Source of the DNA: Lotus japonicus
Lineage: Eukaryota; Streptophyta; Magnoliopsida; Fabales; Fabaceae
Assembly: GCF_012489685.1 (NCBI RefSeq)
Contig: NC_080046.1
Location: forward strand, 42,185,176-42,249,175
Direction: 5' to 3'
Length of the DNA stretch: 64,000 nucleotides
The notes beneath the pieces are model-generated. The model was given only the letters and a program-made list of their open reading frames with translations. It was not told the DNA's origin and searched no databases. A program made the translations under genes and the position numbers. Of this stretch, positions 33,915 to 43,507 are shown piece after piece (within the stretch, counting starts at the first letter, position 1; each line of letters begins with the position of its first letter).

Positions 33915-35183
33915 TCACTCCATGGGGTCATGATCACCCCTTCCATCGCCATAATCCGGATGAACACCGGCATCATGCATCAAGCTCAAGTCTATCATCC
34001 CCTGCTCCAAGGTATTAAAATCCAAGGGCCCATTGTACCTGGGGTCTGATGTGCTACCTCCCCTCCAATGGAGGTCAAGATCCCTGTGTAGGCGATCTTG
34101 CCTCAAAAACATCCGCCCGAAAGCGGCCTCCATCCAAGCAGGAGAAGGGTCAGCACGTGGTGGAGTAACCACCTCATTCACCACCTCAACATTTTCTTCT
34201 TCCTCCTCTTCTTCTTCCTCTTCTTCTTCATCTTCTCCCGCTGGCTCCTCAGGATCCTCTTCCTCTTCATCCTCTTGAGGCATCCTTGCTGTCCATTCCT
34301 TATAAAGTTGAGCGATCCTCTCCTTACTGAGCAGAGGTGCCACAGGCAACCTCTTCTCAATAACATGGACTGGCCTCCTAGCTCTGTCCCTCACCGCATG
34401 AATCAAAGAGCAAATCAAGTGAGGAAAGATGGGCCGATGCTTGTCTTTACTCCTGTTGTAGAGGGAATAAATCCGACCAGCAATGATGGTGGCCACGTCC
34501 ATAGGATGGCCTCTCACGATGCAATAGATAGCAACCAATGTAACCTCTCTAACTTCAGATTTGTTAGAGCTAGGAATGAGGGAATCCTGCAAAAATTCAG
34601 CCCAAACTCTAGCCAGTGGTGTCATATCCTTCCTTCTCACAAAAATGATCTCATCTTCAACTGCTTCCCACTCCCGCCCAGGCCTAACAATCACTGCCTT
34701 CATGTCTTCCAAGATCTCCGGTGACCTCTCCTTTAAGAGCTCATGATAAGTGGCCTTCTCGGGGAAAAGCTCCTTCTCTTGGTCCTCCGAGAGGAGACCA
34801 AGATGCCTGCGAATGACTGCTGGATTGTAGTCAATCACATCTCCCCTGAACCAAGATGAATTCACCGGTGGCCTGGACCTGTCCTCTTGATTGTCACAGT
34901 AGGTGTTCGCGTAGAACTCCCTAACCATGACTTCACAAGCAAACGGAATGGGGTTGACCCAATTCTTCCACCTCCTAATCTCCATGGCTTCTTGCATGCC
35001 CAAGAGGTCTCTCCTTCCCTCCCGATACAAAACTCCCCGCTCCTTCACACACTCCTTGTGTGCTAGGTGAGCTCGGTAAAACTCCTCCTTAATCGCTGAT
35101 AGGAAGCGGGAGCGATCAAAACTCCGGAAGGTGGAGGAAGAAGCTGCAGCTCTTGTGTTGGTTCTTGCTCTTTTCACAAGCAT
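33915..35183 (-). CDS. Athila env-like ORF (plant transposon protein)
   Basis: The frame of 422 residues reads MLVKRARTNTRAAASSSTF, then a conserved block (EIRRWKNWVNPIPFACEVMVREFYANTY … WFRGDVIDYNPAVIRRHLGLL) typical of the extra ORF located after pol in Athila elements. A very acidic run (EDEEEEDPEEPAGEDEEEEE) lies near residue 330, encoded by the CTT/CTC repeats at 34195-34280. The start at 35183 is chosen because TTTGCAG directly precedes the ATG and forms a splice acceptor for a leader intron (35184-35616); an upstream in-frame ATG at 35216 lies inside that intron. The role of this protein is unknown; the env label is positional. The frame is intact. Confidence 0.78.
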   Translation of the reverse strand: MLVKRARTNTRAAASSSTFRSFDRSRFLSAIKEEFYRAHLAHKECVKERGVLYREGRRDLLGMQEAMEIRRWKNWVNPIPFACEVMVREFYANTYCDNQEDRSRPPVNSSWFRGDVIDYNPAVIRRHLGLLSEDQEKELFPEKATYHELLKERSPEILEDMKAVIVRPGREWEAVEDEIIFVRRKDMTPLARVWAEFLQDSLIPSSNKSEVREVTLVAIYCIVRGHPMDVATIIAGRIYSLYNRSKDKHRPIFPHLICSLIHAVRDRARRPVHVIEKRLPVAPLLSKERIAQLYKEWTARMPQEDEEEEDPEEPAGEDEEEEEEEEEEEENVEVVNEVVTPPRADPSPAWMEAAFGRMFLRQDRLHRDLDLHWRGGSTSDPRYNGPLDFNTLEQGMIDLSLMHDAGVHPDYGDGRGDHDPME

Positions 35184-35616
35184 CTGCAAAGTTGTTAGCC
35201 CATACACAAGCCACAAACGTTAGAAATGTTAGTTCAAAAAGAAATGAGAGGAGAAACTTTGTACAAAAACAAAAACAGAACAACCTAAGAGCACCCAACA
35301 AGTTTCTTAGCGATTTTGGCAAAGAGAGAAAAACTACCACAAGCACTTGCCAAAAATCGACTAAGAGAACCCATTGAGGCATTCTATCAAACACCTAATA
35401 AGCAAAAGCTAAACTAAACTAATCCACAAAATCCTAACTACCCATTCCTCACAAATTTACAACTCCTTTCTAATTAAGCACAAAACCAACCCATAATGAA
35501 CATACACAACCCAAACCCAACTTGCACTAGCACAAATTCACTCACCCTTACCCAAAAGAAGCATGCATTGCAAAACTCATGAACTATGATGAAGAAAAGT
35601 GGAAAATGGAACTTAC
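35184..35616 (-). other. predicted leader intron of the env-like ORF
   Basis: On the minus strand the donor is CAAG|GTAAGT (35616) and the acceptor TTTGCAG|ATG (35184), giving 433 bp. Both sites match the plant consensus. The ATG of the env-like ORF is the first codon of the second exon. Confidence 0.6.
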
Positions 35617-35930
35617 CTTGACTTGAGAGTGAGTGGGTGCAAGTGGAATAGACTTGATGCAATGCAGAACTTTGAAGTAAAAGGAAGAGCTAATGTGTGT
35701 GCAAGTGAGAAATGAGAAGTGGAAATGGGGTATGGAGAGAGTGGGGTGCGTTTTTTATGGGAGAATGGGAGTTAAGAGTGGGAAAATGAAAGGTTGGGGT
35801 TTTAAAACCCAAAATCTGGCAGATACAACGAAATGGAGAGCTCGAGCGCTCGTGCCAGATACAGAGGCAGTGCCTCTGCCACTAATTGGCGCCTAGGCGC
35901 CCATGATTTGGCGCCTAGTCGCTCAACCCA
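35617..35930 (-). promoter_or_regulatory. candidate internal promoter and leader exon for the env-like ORF
   Basis: Reading on the minus strand: GGCGCC palindromes (35883-35930) like those in the LTR, then a TATA-like CCATAAAAAA (35760-35751), a pyrimidine-rich CACTCTCTCC leader, and a consensus splice donor at 35616. The order repeats that of the LTR promoter (palindromes then TATA). It could drive a spliced message for the env-like ORF without the full-length genomic transcript. Confidence 0.45.
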
Positions 35931-36123
35931 GTTTTTTCACAAAAATTTTTACTTTTTTTCTCATTTTTTTTTGAAATTAAACACCTAAAATACTACAAAA
36001 TTAAAAGATAGGAAATAATAAAATAAAAAGAATGGGTTGTCTCCCATTTAGCCCTAGGTTATAGTCCTAGGTGGACTCTCCTTCCGATGGTGTTAGGAAG
36101 GAAATTCCTTTCCATTGATTAAC

Positions 36124-38703
36124 TTACCACAAGTGCAAGGTCTTCCTTGCACAAAACCTCTGGAGTAAATCCTCCCATGAGGCTATGTCTTCTTGCTCAT
36201 CAAACCAAGTTCTAGCCTCCCTTGTCAAAGAATGAGGGAAGAGTTTAATCTTCACTTCATCACTTGAAACACCCTCAATCTTAGCAAGGGTGCTAGCTTG
36301 GGTAAACTTCACCATATGAGCATGCAAATTCTCGTACTTGGATCCCCCATACTTGTTACCATTAACAAGCTTGATGAGAGCCGGATGGAACTCATCAATT
36401 TGGGCATTAACTTTGGGGATCTCTTCCAAAACCCTCGACCTGCTTCTAATCACATCACAGACAAAGTCATTGTCATGGTTAGTCTCAATCATAGGATTAA
36501 AAACAGAAAACCGTACCTTTTCCTTACCAACACGGAGAATGAGGTGACCCTTGTCAACATCAATCTTAGCTCTACCAGTAGCTAAGAAGGGTCGACCAAG
36601 AATGAGAGGAATCTTCTCATCCTCCTCCATATCAAGCACAACAAAATCCACGGGGAACACATACTTGTCCACCCGCACCATTACATCCTCCACAATCCCA
36701 TATGGAGTCTTGAGGGATCGATCCGCCATTTGCAAGGAAAGCATGGTTGGAGTAACCTCTCCTAGGTTAAGCCTCTCAAACATGGTGAGTGGCATCAAAT
36801 TGATGCTCGCTCCAAGATCACACAAGGCTTCCACATCCGCCATGCCTTCAATTTCTACCGGAATAGTGAAACTTCCGGGGTCCCTTCTTTTCTTAGGCAT
36901 CTTCCGCTGCAAAATGGCACTACATTCCTCCGTCATCAACACCGTCTCATCTACTCCCTTCAACCTTCTTCTCTTATGCAGAATATCCTTCATAAACTTA
37001 GCATAAATAGGCATTTGTTCCAAAGCATCGGCAAAAGGAATACTAATGTGGAGCTTTTTGAAAACATCAACAAATTTTGAAAACTTTTTATCTAAGCTCT
37101 TCTTAGCCAATGCTTTAGGGAACGGAACCTTGCTAGTTTCAGGAGTAAGATCAACTTCCCCTCTCACCTTAATAGGTACAACTACTTCTCCTCCCACTAT
37201 CTCCTCTCTCTTTTCTCCCTCTGTTTTTTTCTTCAATTCACTTATCACTCTCCCTTTTCTAGTGGCTACAACAGAGGCATTTTCTTGCTTAGGATTGGGG
37301 ATAGTGTCGGAAGGAAATTTACCTTGAGGTCTCTCGGCTATTTGCTTAGCCAGCTGGCCAAATTGATTCTCAAGATTCTTGATAGCCGCCTCTTGATTCT
37401 TGTAATTATTCTCCGTCCGGTTGATGAAAGTTTCCACCAACTCTTCTAAGCTCTTCTTGGAACCACCACCTTCACCTTCTCCTCGCTCTTGAGGTTGTCT
37501 TGAGCTTTGGCCTTGAAATCCTTGGCTAGGAAATTGTCTTTGAAAACCACTTCCTTGCCCATTATTACCTTGCCTCCAAGAAAAATTAGGGTGATTCCTC
37601 CATCCTGGATTGTAAGTATTTGAAAATGGGTCATTCCGAGCTTGACCCATAGCCTTCACTTCCTCCTCCGGTCTAGTCTCTGTGCATTCTTCGCTGTCAT
37701 GTGGCCCTCCGCAAGTCACACACTCCACCTTGGCAACTCGACTACCAATCCTGGTAGTCTTCATTTGATTTTGAATCTCGTTCATTTGCTTGGAGAGTTG
37801 CTTGTTGGAGGCCATAAGTTGATCATAAGCTTCAACCTCAAGTACTCCTCTTCGGGCTTGGCGATCATTACTAGAGTTCATGGCTCTTATAGCCATCTTT
37901 TCAATCAAATCATACCCCACTTGTGGAAGTAAGGCATCGAACTCTCCACTTGAAGCCGCATCCAAACCAAACCTCGAAGAATATTGGAGACCATCATAGA
38001 ACTTTGCTACTTGCTCAGCTTGAGTAAGGTTATGTTGAGGACACCTCCTCAAGAGCTTCTTGAACCTCTCCCAAGCTTCATAGAGATTCTCATCGGTGGA
38101 TTGAGTAAAAGTCATGATGTCATTCTTGAGCTTCCTCAAGAGGGCTCTTGGAACAAACCTTGTGGTGAACTTCTCAGCCAAGTCTTCCCAAGATGTAATG
38201 CTACCTTGGGGCTGTGAATTCAACCACTCTTCAGCAGTATCCCTCAATGAAAAAGGGAACAAACTCAAACGGATTGTGTCCGCTGAAACATTCTGAACTC
38301 TGTAGGTGTTGCAATTGCGGATAAACCGCTCCATGTGTGCATGAGGATCTTCAAGAGCACCTCCACCATACTGATTTTGGCTCACCAAGTTGATGAATTC
38401 CGGCCTCAGCTCAAAGTTTCCCGTGCCATCGGGGGAAACTATGCTGCCCGGATAATCGTAGCTCATGGCAGCCGAGGTGAGGTCTCTAAGAGAACGATTA
38501 GCATTCTCCAATTCTTGCTCTTGAAGTCTTTGAGCAAGAGCCTCATTCACTCTTTCTTCAATGTGGGCTTGCATCTCCTCCTCCGTCATATGGGCAGCCA
38601 TGGCGGCTAACTCAGCAGCTCTTTGTTGGGCTCGACGACGGCGAAGAGTACGTTCAGGCTCCGGATCAAACAGCAATGGATCCGTGCCAAGCCTACTGTG
38701 CAT
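36124..38703 (-). CDS. Athila gag-protease fused to a second gag-like fragment
   Basis: An 859-residue open frame. Residues from about 85 to 240 are the Athila gag core (FELRPEFINLVSQNQYGG, RLSLFPFSLRDTAEEWLNSQ). A degenerate CCHC motif follows (CVTCGGPHDSEEC), then the aspartic protease (VEALCDLGASINLMPLTMFERL and LILGRPFLATGRAKIDVD). Where RT should start, the frame runs into a second gag-like piece of about 90 residues (FHPALIKLVNGNKYGGSKYE, IKLFPHSLTREARTWFDEQE) and stops. No RT, RNase H or integrase motif occurs. The frame has no stop or frameshift, unlike the surrounding Tat element. The protein could assemble a capsid and process it, but copying would need enzymes from a related element. 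Confidence 0.87.
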   Translation of the reverse strand: MHSRLGTDPLLFDPEPERTLRRRRAQQRAAELAAMAAHMTEEEMQAHIEERVNEALAQRLQEQELENANRSLRDLTSAAMSYDYPGSIVSPDGTGNFELRPEFINLVSQNQYGGGALEDPHAHMERFIRNCNTYRVQNVSADTIRLSLFPFSLRDTAEEWLNSQPQGSITSWEDLAEKFTTRFVPRALLRKLKNDIMTFTQSTDENLYEAWERFKKLLRRCPQHNLTQAEQVAKFYDGLQYSSRFGLDAASSGEFDALLPQVGYDLIEKMAIRAMNSSNDRQARRGVLEVEAYDQLMASNKQLSKQMNEIQNQMKTTRIGSRVAKVECVTCGGPHDSEECTETRPEEEVKAMGQARNDPFSNTYNPGWRNHPNFSWRQGNNGQGSGFQRQFPSQGFQGQSSRQPQERGEGEGGGSKKSLEELVETFINRTENNYKNQEAAIKNLENQFGQLAKQIAERPQGKFPSDTIPNPKQENASVVATRKGRVISELKKKTEGEKREEIVGGEVVVPIKVRGEVDLTPETSKVPFPKALAKKSLDKKFSKFVDVFKKLHISIPFADALEQMPIYAKFMKDILHKRRRLKGVDETVLMTEECSAILQRKMPKKRRDPGSFTIPVEIEGMADVEALCDLGASINLMPLTMFERLNLGEVTPTMLSLQMADRSLKTPYGIVEDVMVRVDKYVFPVDFVVLDMEEDEKIPLILGRPFLATGRAKIDVDKGHLILRVGKEKVRFSVFNPMIETNHDNDFVCDVIRSRSRVLEEIPKVNAQIDEFHPALIKLVNGNKYGGSKYENLHAHMVKFTQASTLAKIEGVSSDEVKIKLFPHSLTREARTWFDEQEDIASWEDLLQRFCARKTLHLW

Positions 38704-38834
38704 AAACTGAAATCACAAAAACAGAGAAAAGGTTAGTAACACCTATTCAATGCAATGCTTAGTAAAACAAACAAACAAACTCTTTAACTTAAACCGAAAA
38801 CCACAAACAATCCCCGGCAACGGCGCCAAAAACT
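38704..38834 (-). other. Athila leader with primer binding site
   Basis: The primer binding site TGGCGCCGTTGCCGGGGA is at 38828-38811 on the minus strand, six bases inside the 5' LTR. It is complementary to the 3' end of tRNA-Asp, the primer typical of Athila elements. Confidence 0.88.
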
Positions 38835-40165
38835 TGTTGGTCAATTCGCAAGTGTACGAATACCTCCGGGTTTTAAAATATCGAACCACAGGGATTGTGA
38901 GTGAGAATTGTTGATTTAAGCCTAAAGTTTGCAAGTTCTTAAAACAGTAAAATTTAGAAATTGATTTTGGTTGATTGTGACAAAAGATTTGCAAAAGAGC
39001 AATGTTGAAAATGATGTAAATAACAATTGATAGAAAATTGCCTTGGGTTTTTGATCAACTAATCCATTTTAGTCCACCTATCCTATGCATGTGATATCTT
39101 GATTTCTCTCTTGTTTTTATAGCCTATGTACTTACTAGTTGATTCCTCACAAAAGTAATTCTCTCAAATTGAAAGATAAGCCCAATTCCTTGTGTACTTA
39201 GTCATTTATATGAGGTTTTATAGCATGGTTATTCAGGCCAACAAAACCCTACCCTCACTCTATTCCTAGAAGCAAGTATAGAAGGACCTATTCCAATTCA
39301 TGTCCCTAAATCATAACAAATTTCCATTTGATTATAATCTAGCCTATAGCAAAGGTGCACCAAAGCTAAACATGCAATAAGGAATTGAAATACAAGATTG
39401 AATCAAGACTCATTCATAGAGATAGGATTTAACAAACTAAAATTTCATAGAATCTCTTAACCCAAAGCAAAAAGTAAACTAGCCACTCATGGCTAGTGAA
39501 TTCATAAAGGAAATGTAAAGAAAACCTGAGAAGAAATACAAGTTGGAAGCCTCCCTTGGCCCCAAAGTTCTCCTCAGCTCTCAAACTTGATAAAAAATGA
39601 GTAAAATGTCAAAATGTATCAAAGAAATTGGCCTAAGCCTTATTTATAGGCAAAACAAACGAAACTGGGCGCTCAGGCGCCAATTCAGAGCGCTTGAGCG
39701 CCAATTGCATGTTGAAAAACATGCTCTCTGACCCTATTGGCGCCTAGGCGCCCACTCCCAGCGCCTAGGCGCTCAAGCTTGCCTGAAAAAGACTTTTTGG
39801 CTTCTGAAACTCCTCTTTTCAATTCTCTTTAAGTTCTTCATCAACTCCATGCTTCTTGGCCTTCTTTCCCCTTCAGTTTCTGCACTCCAAACCTAACCAA
39901 CAAGACAAGGAAGATTCTAGAAGCTCCAAGAGCTCATTAGCACAAGAAGTCCTTCATAAAACACAACAAAACCATGCAAGTCCTAAACTTTACTTAAAAT
40001 GCAAGAAAACTACCTATAAAACTACTAAATTACCAAAACGAAATAAAAACTAGAGAAAAGAATAAAAATGCATGAGAATGCATGAAACACTACATGAGAC
40101 TCAACAAAAAGACTCAAAACAACCAAAGAAATGACCCTAAAAACACTACTAAAATAGGGTCATCA
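38835..40165 (-). repeat. Athila 5' LTR
   Basis: It matches 31368-32719 with about eight substitutions and lacks one 21-bp unit in the GGCGCC cluster. The TATA box on the minus strand lies near 39639-39651. Target duplication AGTCT follows at 40166-40170. Confidence 0.93.
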
Positions 40166-40636
40166 AGTCTCATTGATGCGGACATTAGAGCTTTCTGGTG
40201 AATTTTCAGAGTTTGAGTTGGGAACCCCTTTCCTGATGCAGCTTCTTCTATTTATAACGTTGTTTCCTTCCCCACGTTCTTGGCGGTTTTTCTTCAATGT
40301 GTATGGGCTTAGTGGGTTTGAATTTTGACGCCTTACCCCACGTTCAACCGGAGATTCTGAGCACGTGATTTTAATTGACACGTGGGTGGTCTTGGGTCGT
40401 GGGTAACCGTTGCCATTCGTGGCATCGTGGGTACACGCACGTGCTTGTAATTGCCCATCACTCGGTAAATGCTTCCTTAGCCGAGTTTATCGACTTGTCG
40501 AATTTTCTTTTACTTCCTTGACTTTGTGGGAGTGTTACCTAACGAACCTCAAGTCTCACCATGGTCTTTTTTGTCGAGAACTCGTCTTCCTGGCACCGGT
40601 GTCGAGGATCGTGGTGTTAAGGATTTTAGCTCAACA
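40166..40636 (-). repeat. Tat 5' LTR, outer part
   Basis: It continues the LTR interrupted at 31367 (after the duplicated AGTCT) and ends …TTAGCTCAACA, followed by the Tat target duplication ATAGG (40637-40641). The two pieces sum to 801 bp, equal to the 3' LTR. Confidence 0.93.
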
Positions 40637-40641
40637 ATAGG

Positions 40642-40872
40642 AAAAACTAAATTAGGACGTCCTGACACAGGAGAGGCACAACGTTTGAGGGCGGAGACCT
40701 CCAAACCTGCCTCCTACCTCCAAGCTGGGTGTGGTAACTCATGCATGTAACCCAAGTGGCATGGGGGCATTAAAGTGATGGAAGAATGTTGCTCAAGTTC
40801 CTGTATTGAGGGATGGTCCTTTAGTTTGTTTCAGTTCTTTCTTAACAAAGAGAGAGCCCCGAAAAACCACCG
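40642..40872 (-). mobile_element. small poly(A) retroposon, right fragment
   Basis: The main body of the retroposon whose poly(A) end is at 17680-17700. It is followed by the direct repeat AGTTCAGTA (40873-40881). The sequence (GAGGCACAACGTTTGAGGGC, CTGCCTCCTACCTCCAAGC) has no recognised family and no clear polymerase III boxes. The right duplicate (near 47590-47650) does not carry it. Confidence 0.5.
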
Positions 40873-40881
40873 AGTTCAGTA

Positions 40882-41667
40882 GATATAAATAGGAAATAAG
40901 TAAAAGAGTAAAAGATTATACAGTCACTATGATAAATACAAAATAATCTCATATTATCTAACAAGAATGACTTTAAATATGTAACACTTGAATCAATTCT
41001 TAAAATTGGGGTTAACTCAAACATTATCATAAAAGCTAGTTTAGTGGTAAGAATTGCTCTACTTTTAGTAACTGTTTATTTAGTGGTATCTCAAGTTAAG
41101 GTAAAACTTCTTAACACACTCTATCACACCTAAAATTAGTCATTTGGAGCGTCGAATTAGTAGAAATTAACATTAATTGTTAAATTACTCGTATATAGGC
41201 GGTGTACAATAAGCGAATATAATAAATAAAAGATGAGATTAAAACACATTATTGTCATACCTTTCGTTTATCTCTCTTCTACTCATATTCTCTCTAGGCG
41301 TGGTTTGATTTTGGTTGTAAAGAAAATATTTTACTAATATATGAATCTTATTTAAATTCAATTATGTGATATCATAAATTTAATCTAACATCTAACAATA
41401 TCATTTTGGGGTTTTAATTCATTTACAACTCATTTTCTATTTTATTTCATTTCCACTGTCTATTTCATGAGATTTCTTTTTTTTCTTCCTGTATTTCTAG
41501 GTGTGAATGTGAATAAAACTTTATTGCATATTCTGTTTGCGACACTGCCATATGTATGTTACCACTGCATTGGTGTACAAGACAAAACAAGAAAATACCA
41601 AAAGAAATTCTTAATAAAAAAATGTCTAGTACCCTATGACCCCCTTGCTTCAATGCTCCATATTGTC
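40882..41667 (+). other. upstream region of the first P450 gene
   Basis: No gene. AT-rich and homologous to about 47640-48448 upstream of the second P450 (shared ATAAATAGGAAATAAGTAAA and TGACTT…GTAACAC blocks). Confidence 0.65.
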
Positions 41668-41675
41668 TATATATA
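41668..41675 (+). promoter_or_regulatory. TATA box of the first P450 gene
   Basis: TATATATA, 79 bp before the ATG at 41747. The same element at the same distance occurs before the second P450. Confidence 0.7.
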
Positions 41676-41746
41676 CACGCATAGAATTGCTGCTTTTCAC
41701 CCAACAGAAAGAAATTGATGCACCTTACTCCCCTGTTTTTTTCTAA

Positions 41747-43507
41747 ATGGACCTTCAACCATTCTACCCTTTGACCCTTTCTTTCATTTTCCTCATCTTC
41801 ATTTTAACACGAAAATTAAAGAATCCCAAGAAAACTGACTCAATTCCAAATATACCACCCGGGCCATGGAAGCTGCCAATCATAGGAAACATACACCATC
41901 TTGTTGGCTCTCCACCACACAGAAAATTAAGAGAATTGGCCCAAAAATATGGCCCCTTGATGCATCTCCAACTTGGAGAGGTCTTCTTCATCATTGTTTC
42001 CTCACCACAGTATGCTAAGGCAATCATGAAAACCCATGATGTTACCTTTGCATCAAGGCCTTATTCTCTAGTCTCTGATATAGTGTTTTATGGTTCCACA
42101 GACATAGCCTTTTCACCTTATGGTGAGTACTGGAGACAGCTTCGAAAGATTTGCACTGTAGAGCTTCTAAGCATGAAACGTGTGCAGTCTTTTAGGCCAA
42201 TCAGAGAAGAAGAGGTGAATAACCTCATCAAACGCATTGCTCCAGAAGAAGGATCAGTCTTCAATCTGTCTCAAGCAATTCTTTCATTGGTGTTCACAAT
42301 CACTTCTAGAGCTGCTTTTGGCAAGAAGTACAAGGAGCAAGGAGAATTCATATTATGTGTAAGAGAAGTTTTGAATCTAGCTGGGGGTTTCTACATAGGA
42401 GATTTGTTTCCTTCAGCTAAGTGGCTTCAAAACCTCACTGGGATGAGGCCTAAGCTTGAAGAGCTACACAAAAAATTGGATAGAATAATAGAGACTATCA
42501 TCGATGACCATAAAGCTAAGTCAAGAACCAAACAAGGCCAAGTTGAAGGAGCAGAGGAAGATCTGATTGATGTTCTATTGAAATTTGAGGACAGTAGCAA
42601 TGATCAAGATTTTCATTTAACTAATAAAAACATCAGAGCCATACTCTTTGTAAGCATATCAATTGCCTTGCAAAATCATATGCATGTGAAAAATGATATA
42701 TTTTTTTGCTGTGAAAATCAGCTTCATTTCCGCATAATCAAATCTGGCAACCAAAAGCAACTTATGAAAACTGAGCCAAAATTGATTTGGAACTCAGAAT
42801 CAATCATTTGTGGGATATGATGTGTAGCAGGATATCTTTGATGTTTGAACTAATTTAACTTGAATTTTTTATCTTTTCAGGATATCTTCACAGGTGGAAG
42901 TGACACTGCCGCAAATACCGTTAACTGGGCAATGGCTGAGATGATGAAGGATCCAAGAGTATTGAAAAAAGCACAAGCTGAAGTGAGAGAGATATTCCAG
43001 AAGAGAGGGAAGGTTGATGAAACTTGCAATGATGAACTCAAATACTTGAAAGCAATTATCAAAGAGGTCTTCAGGTTACACCCTCCTGGTCCTCTTCTAA
43101 TTCCTAGGGAATGTGCACAAGCTTGTGAGATTAATGGCTATCACATACCAGCAAAAAGTAAGGTCATAGTCAATGCTTTTGCAATTGCAACAGATCCTAA
43201 ATATTGGACTGAACCTGAGAGGTTTTATCCTGAGAGGTTCATTGATAGCTCTATTGACTTCAAAGGAACTAACTTTGAGTATATCCCTTTTGGTGCTGGA
43301 AGGAGAATTTGTCCAGGCATGAACTATGGTGTTGCAAATATTGAGTGGATTCTTGTTTTGTTGTTGTATCACTTTGATTGGATACTTCCCAAGGGAATGA
43401 AAAATGAGGATTTGGACATGTCTGAACAATTTGGAGCGTCTGTCATAAGAAAAGATGATTTGAACTTAATTCCGGTTGCTTTTTCTTCTTCTCCGCTTGG
43501 AAAATGA
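41747..43507 (+). CDS. cytochrome P450, CYP71D-like, copy 1
   Basis: A haem-thiolate monooxygenase of the CYP71 clan, predicted to be anchored in the endoplasmic reticulum. Exons 41747-42649 and 42881-43507 join in phase 0 across a 231-bp GT-AG intron to give 509 residues, the normal length. The N terminus is a hydrophobic anchor ([16 protein letters not shown]) followed by the proline hinge PPGP (37-40). The second exon has the oxygen-binding I-helix motif GGSDTA (306-311), K-helix EVFR (363-366), PERF (418-421) and the haem-binding [10 protein letters not shown] (438-447) with Cys 445. One intron at this place is typical of A-type P450s. The substrate cannot be read from the sequence; legume CYP71D members often act on isoflavonoids or terpenoids. 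All key residues are present. Confidence 0.93.

Larger units (their letters stand above)
31368..40165 (-). mobile_element. Athila-type Ty3/gypsy element, non-autonomous, 8.8 kb
   Basis: LTRs at 31368-32719 (1352 bp) and 38835-40165 (1331 bp) are flanked by AGTCT (31363-31367 and 40166-40170). The primer binding site TGGCGCCGTTGCCGGGGA matches the tRNA-Asp 3' end used by Athila. On the minus strand the element carries gag-protease (38703-36124) and an env-like ORF (35183-33915). RT, RNase H and integrase, which need about 3.5-4 kb, are missing from the 0.9-kb gap between them. The LTRs differ by about eight substitutions and one 21-bp repeat unit, so the insertion is younger than its Tat host. 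A deleted copy that moved recently must have used enzymes supplied by another element. Confidence 0.92.
17701..40636 (-). mobile_element. Tat-lineage Ty3/gypsy retrotransposon, 22.9 kb, split by an Athila element
   Basis: Two 801-bp LTRs (17701-18501; 31033-31367 plus 40171-40636) are flanked by 5-bp target duplications ATAGG (17696-17700 and 40637-40641). The order on the minus strand is 5' LTR, primer binding site, gag, protease, RT, RNase H with a second archaeal-type RNase H, integrase, then polypurine tract and 3' LTR. The extra RNase H and the long region between pol and the 3' LTR place it in the Tat lineage (Ogre/Retand relatives). That region carries antisense genes at 18939-22700 and 23210-23641. 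The two LTRs differ by about ten mostly transitional substitutions, so the insertion is fairly recent. Without the 8.8-kb Athila insertion the element is about 14.1 kb. Confidence 0.93.

Noticed and set aside
34033..34278. Ser-rich frame on the plus strand
   Set aside because: It is the reverse strand of the acidic run of the Athila env-like ORF; the minus-strand frame has the conserved domain.
36551..37006. Plus-strand frame of 151 codons opposite Athila protease
   Set aside because: Composition follows the antisense of the gag-protease frame, with no start context or domain.
41465..41758. Minus-strand frame upstream of P450 copy 1 (similar at 48357-48539)
   Set aside because: It covers the P450 promoter and leader on the opposite strand; similarity between copies is explained by the duplication.
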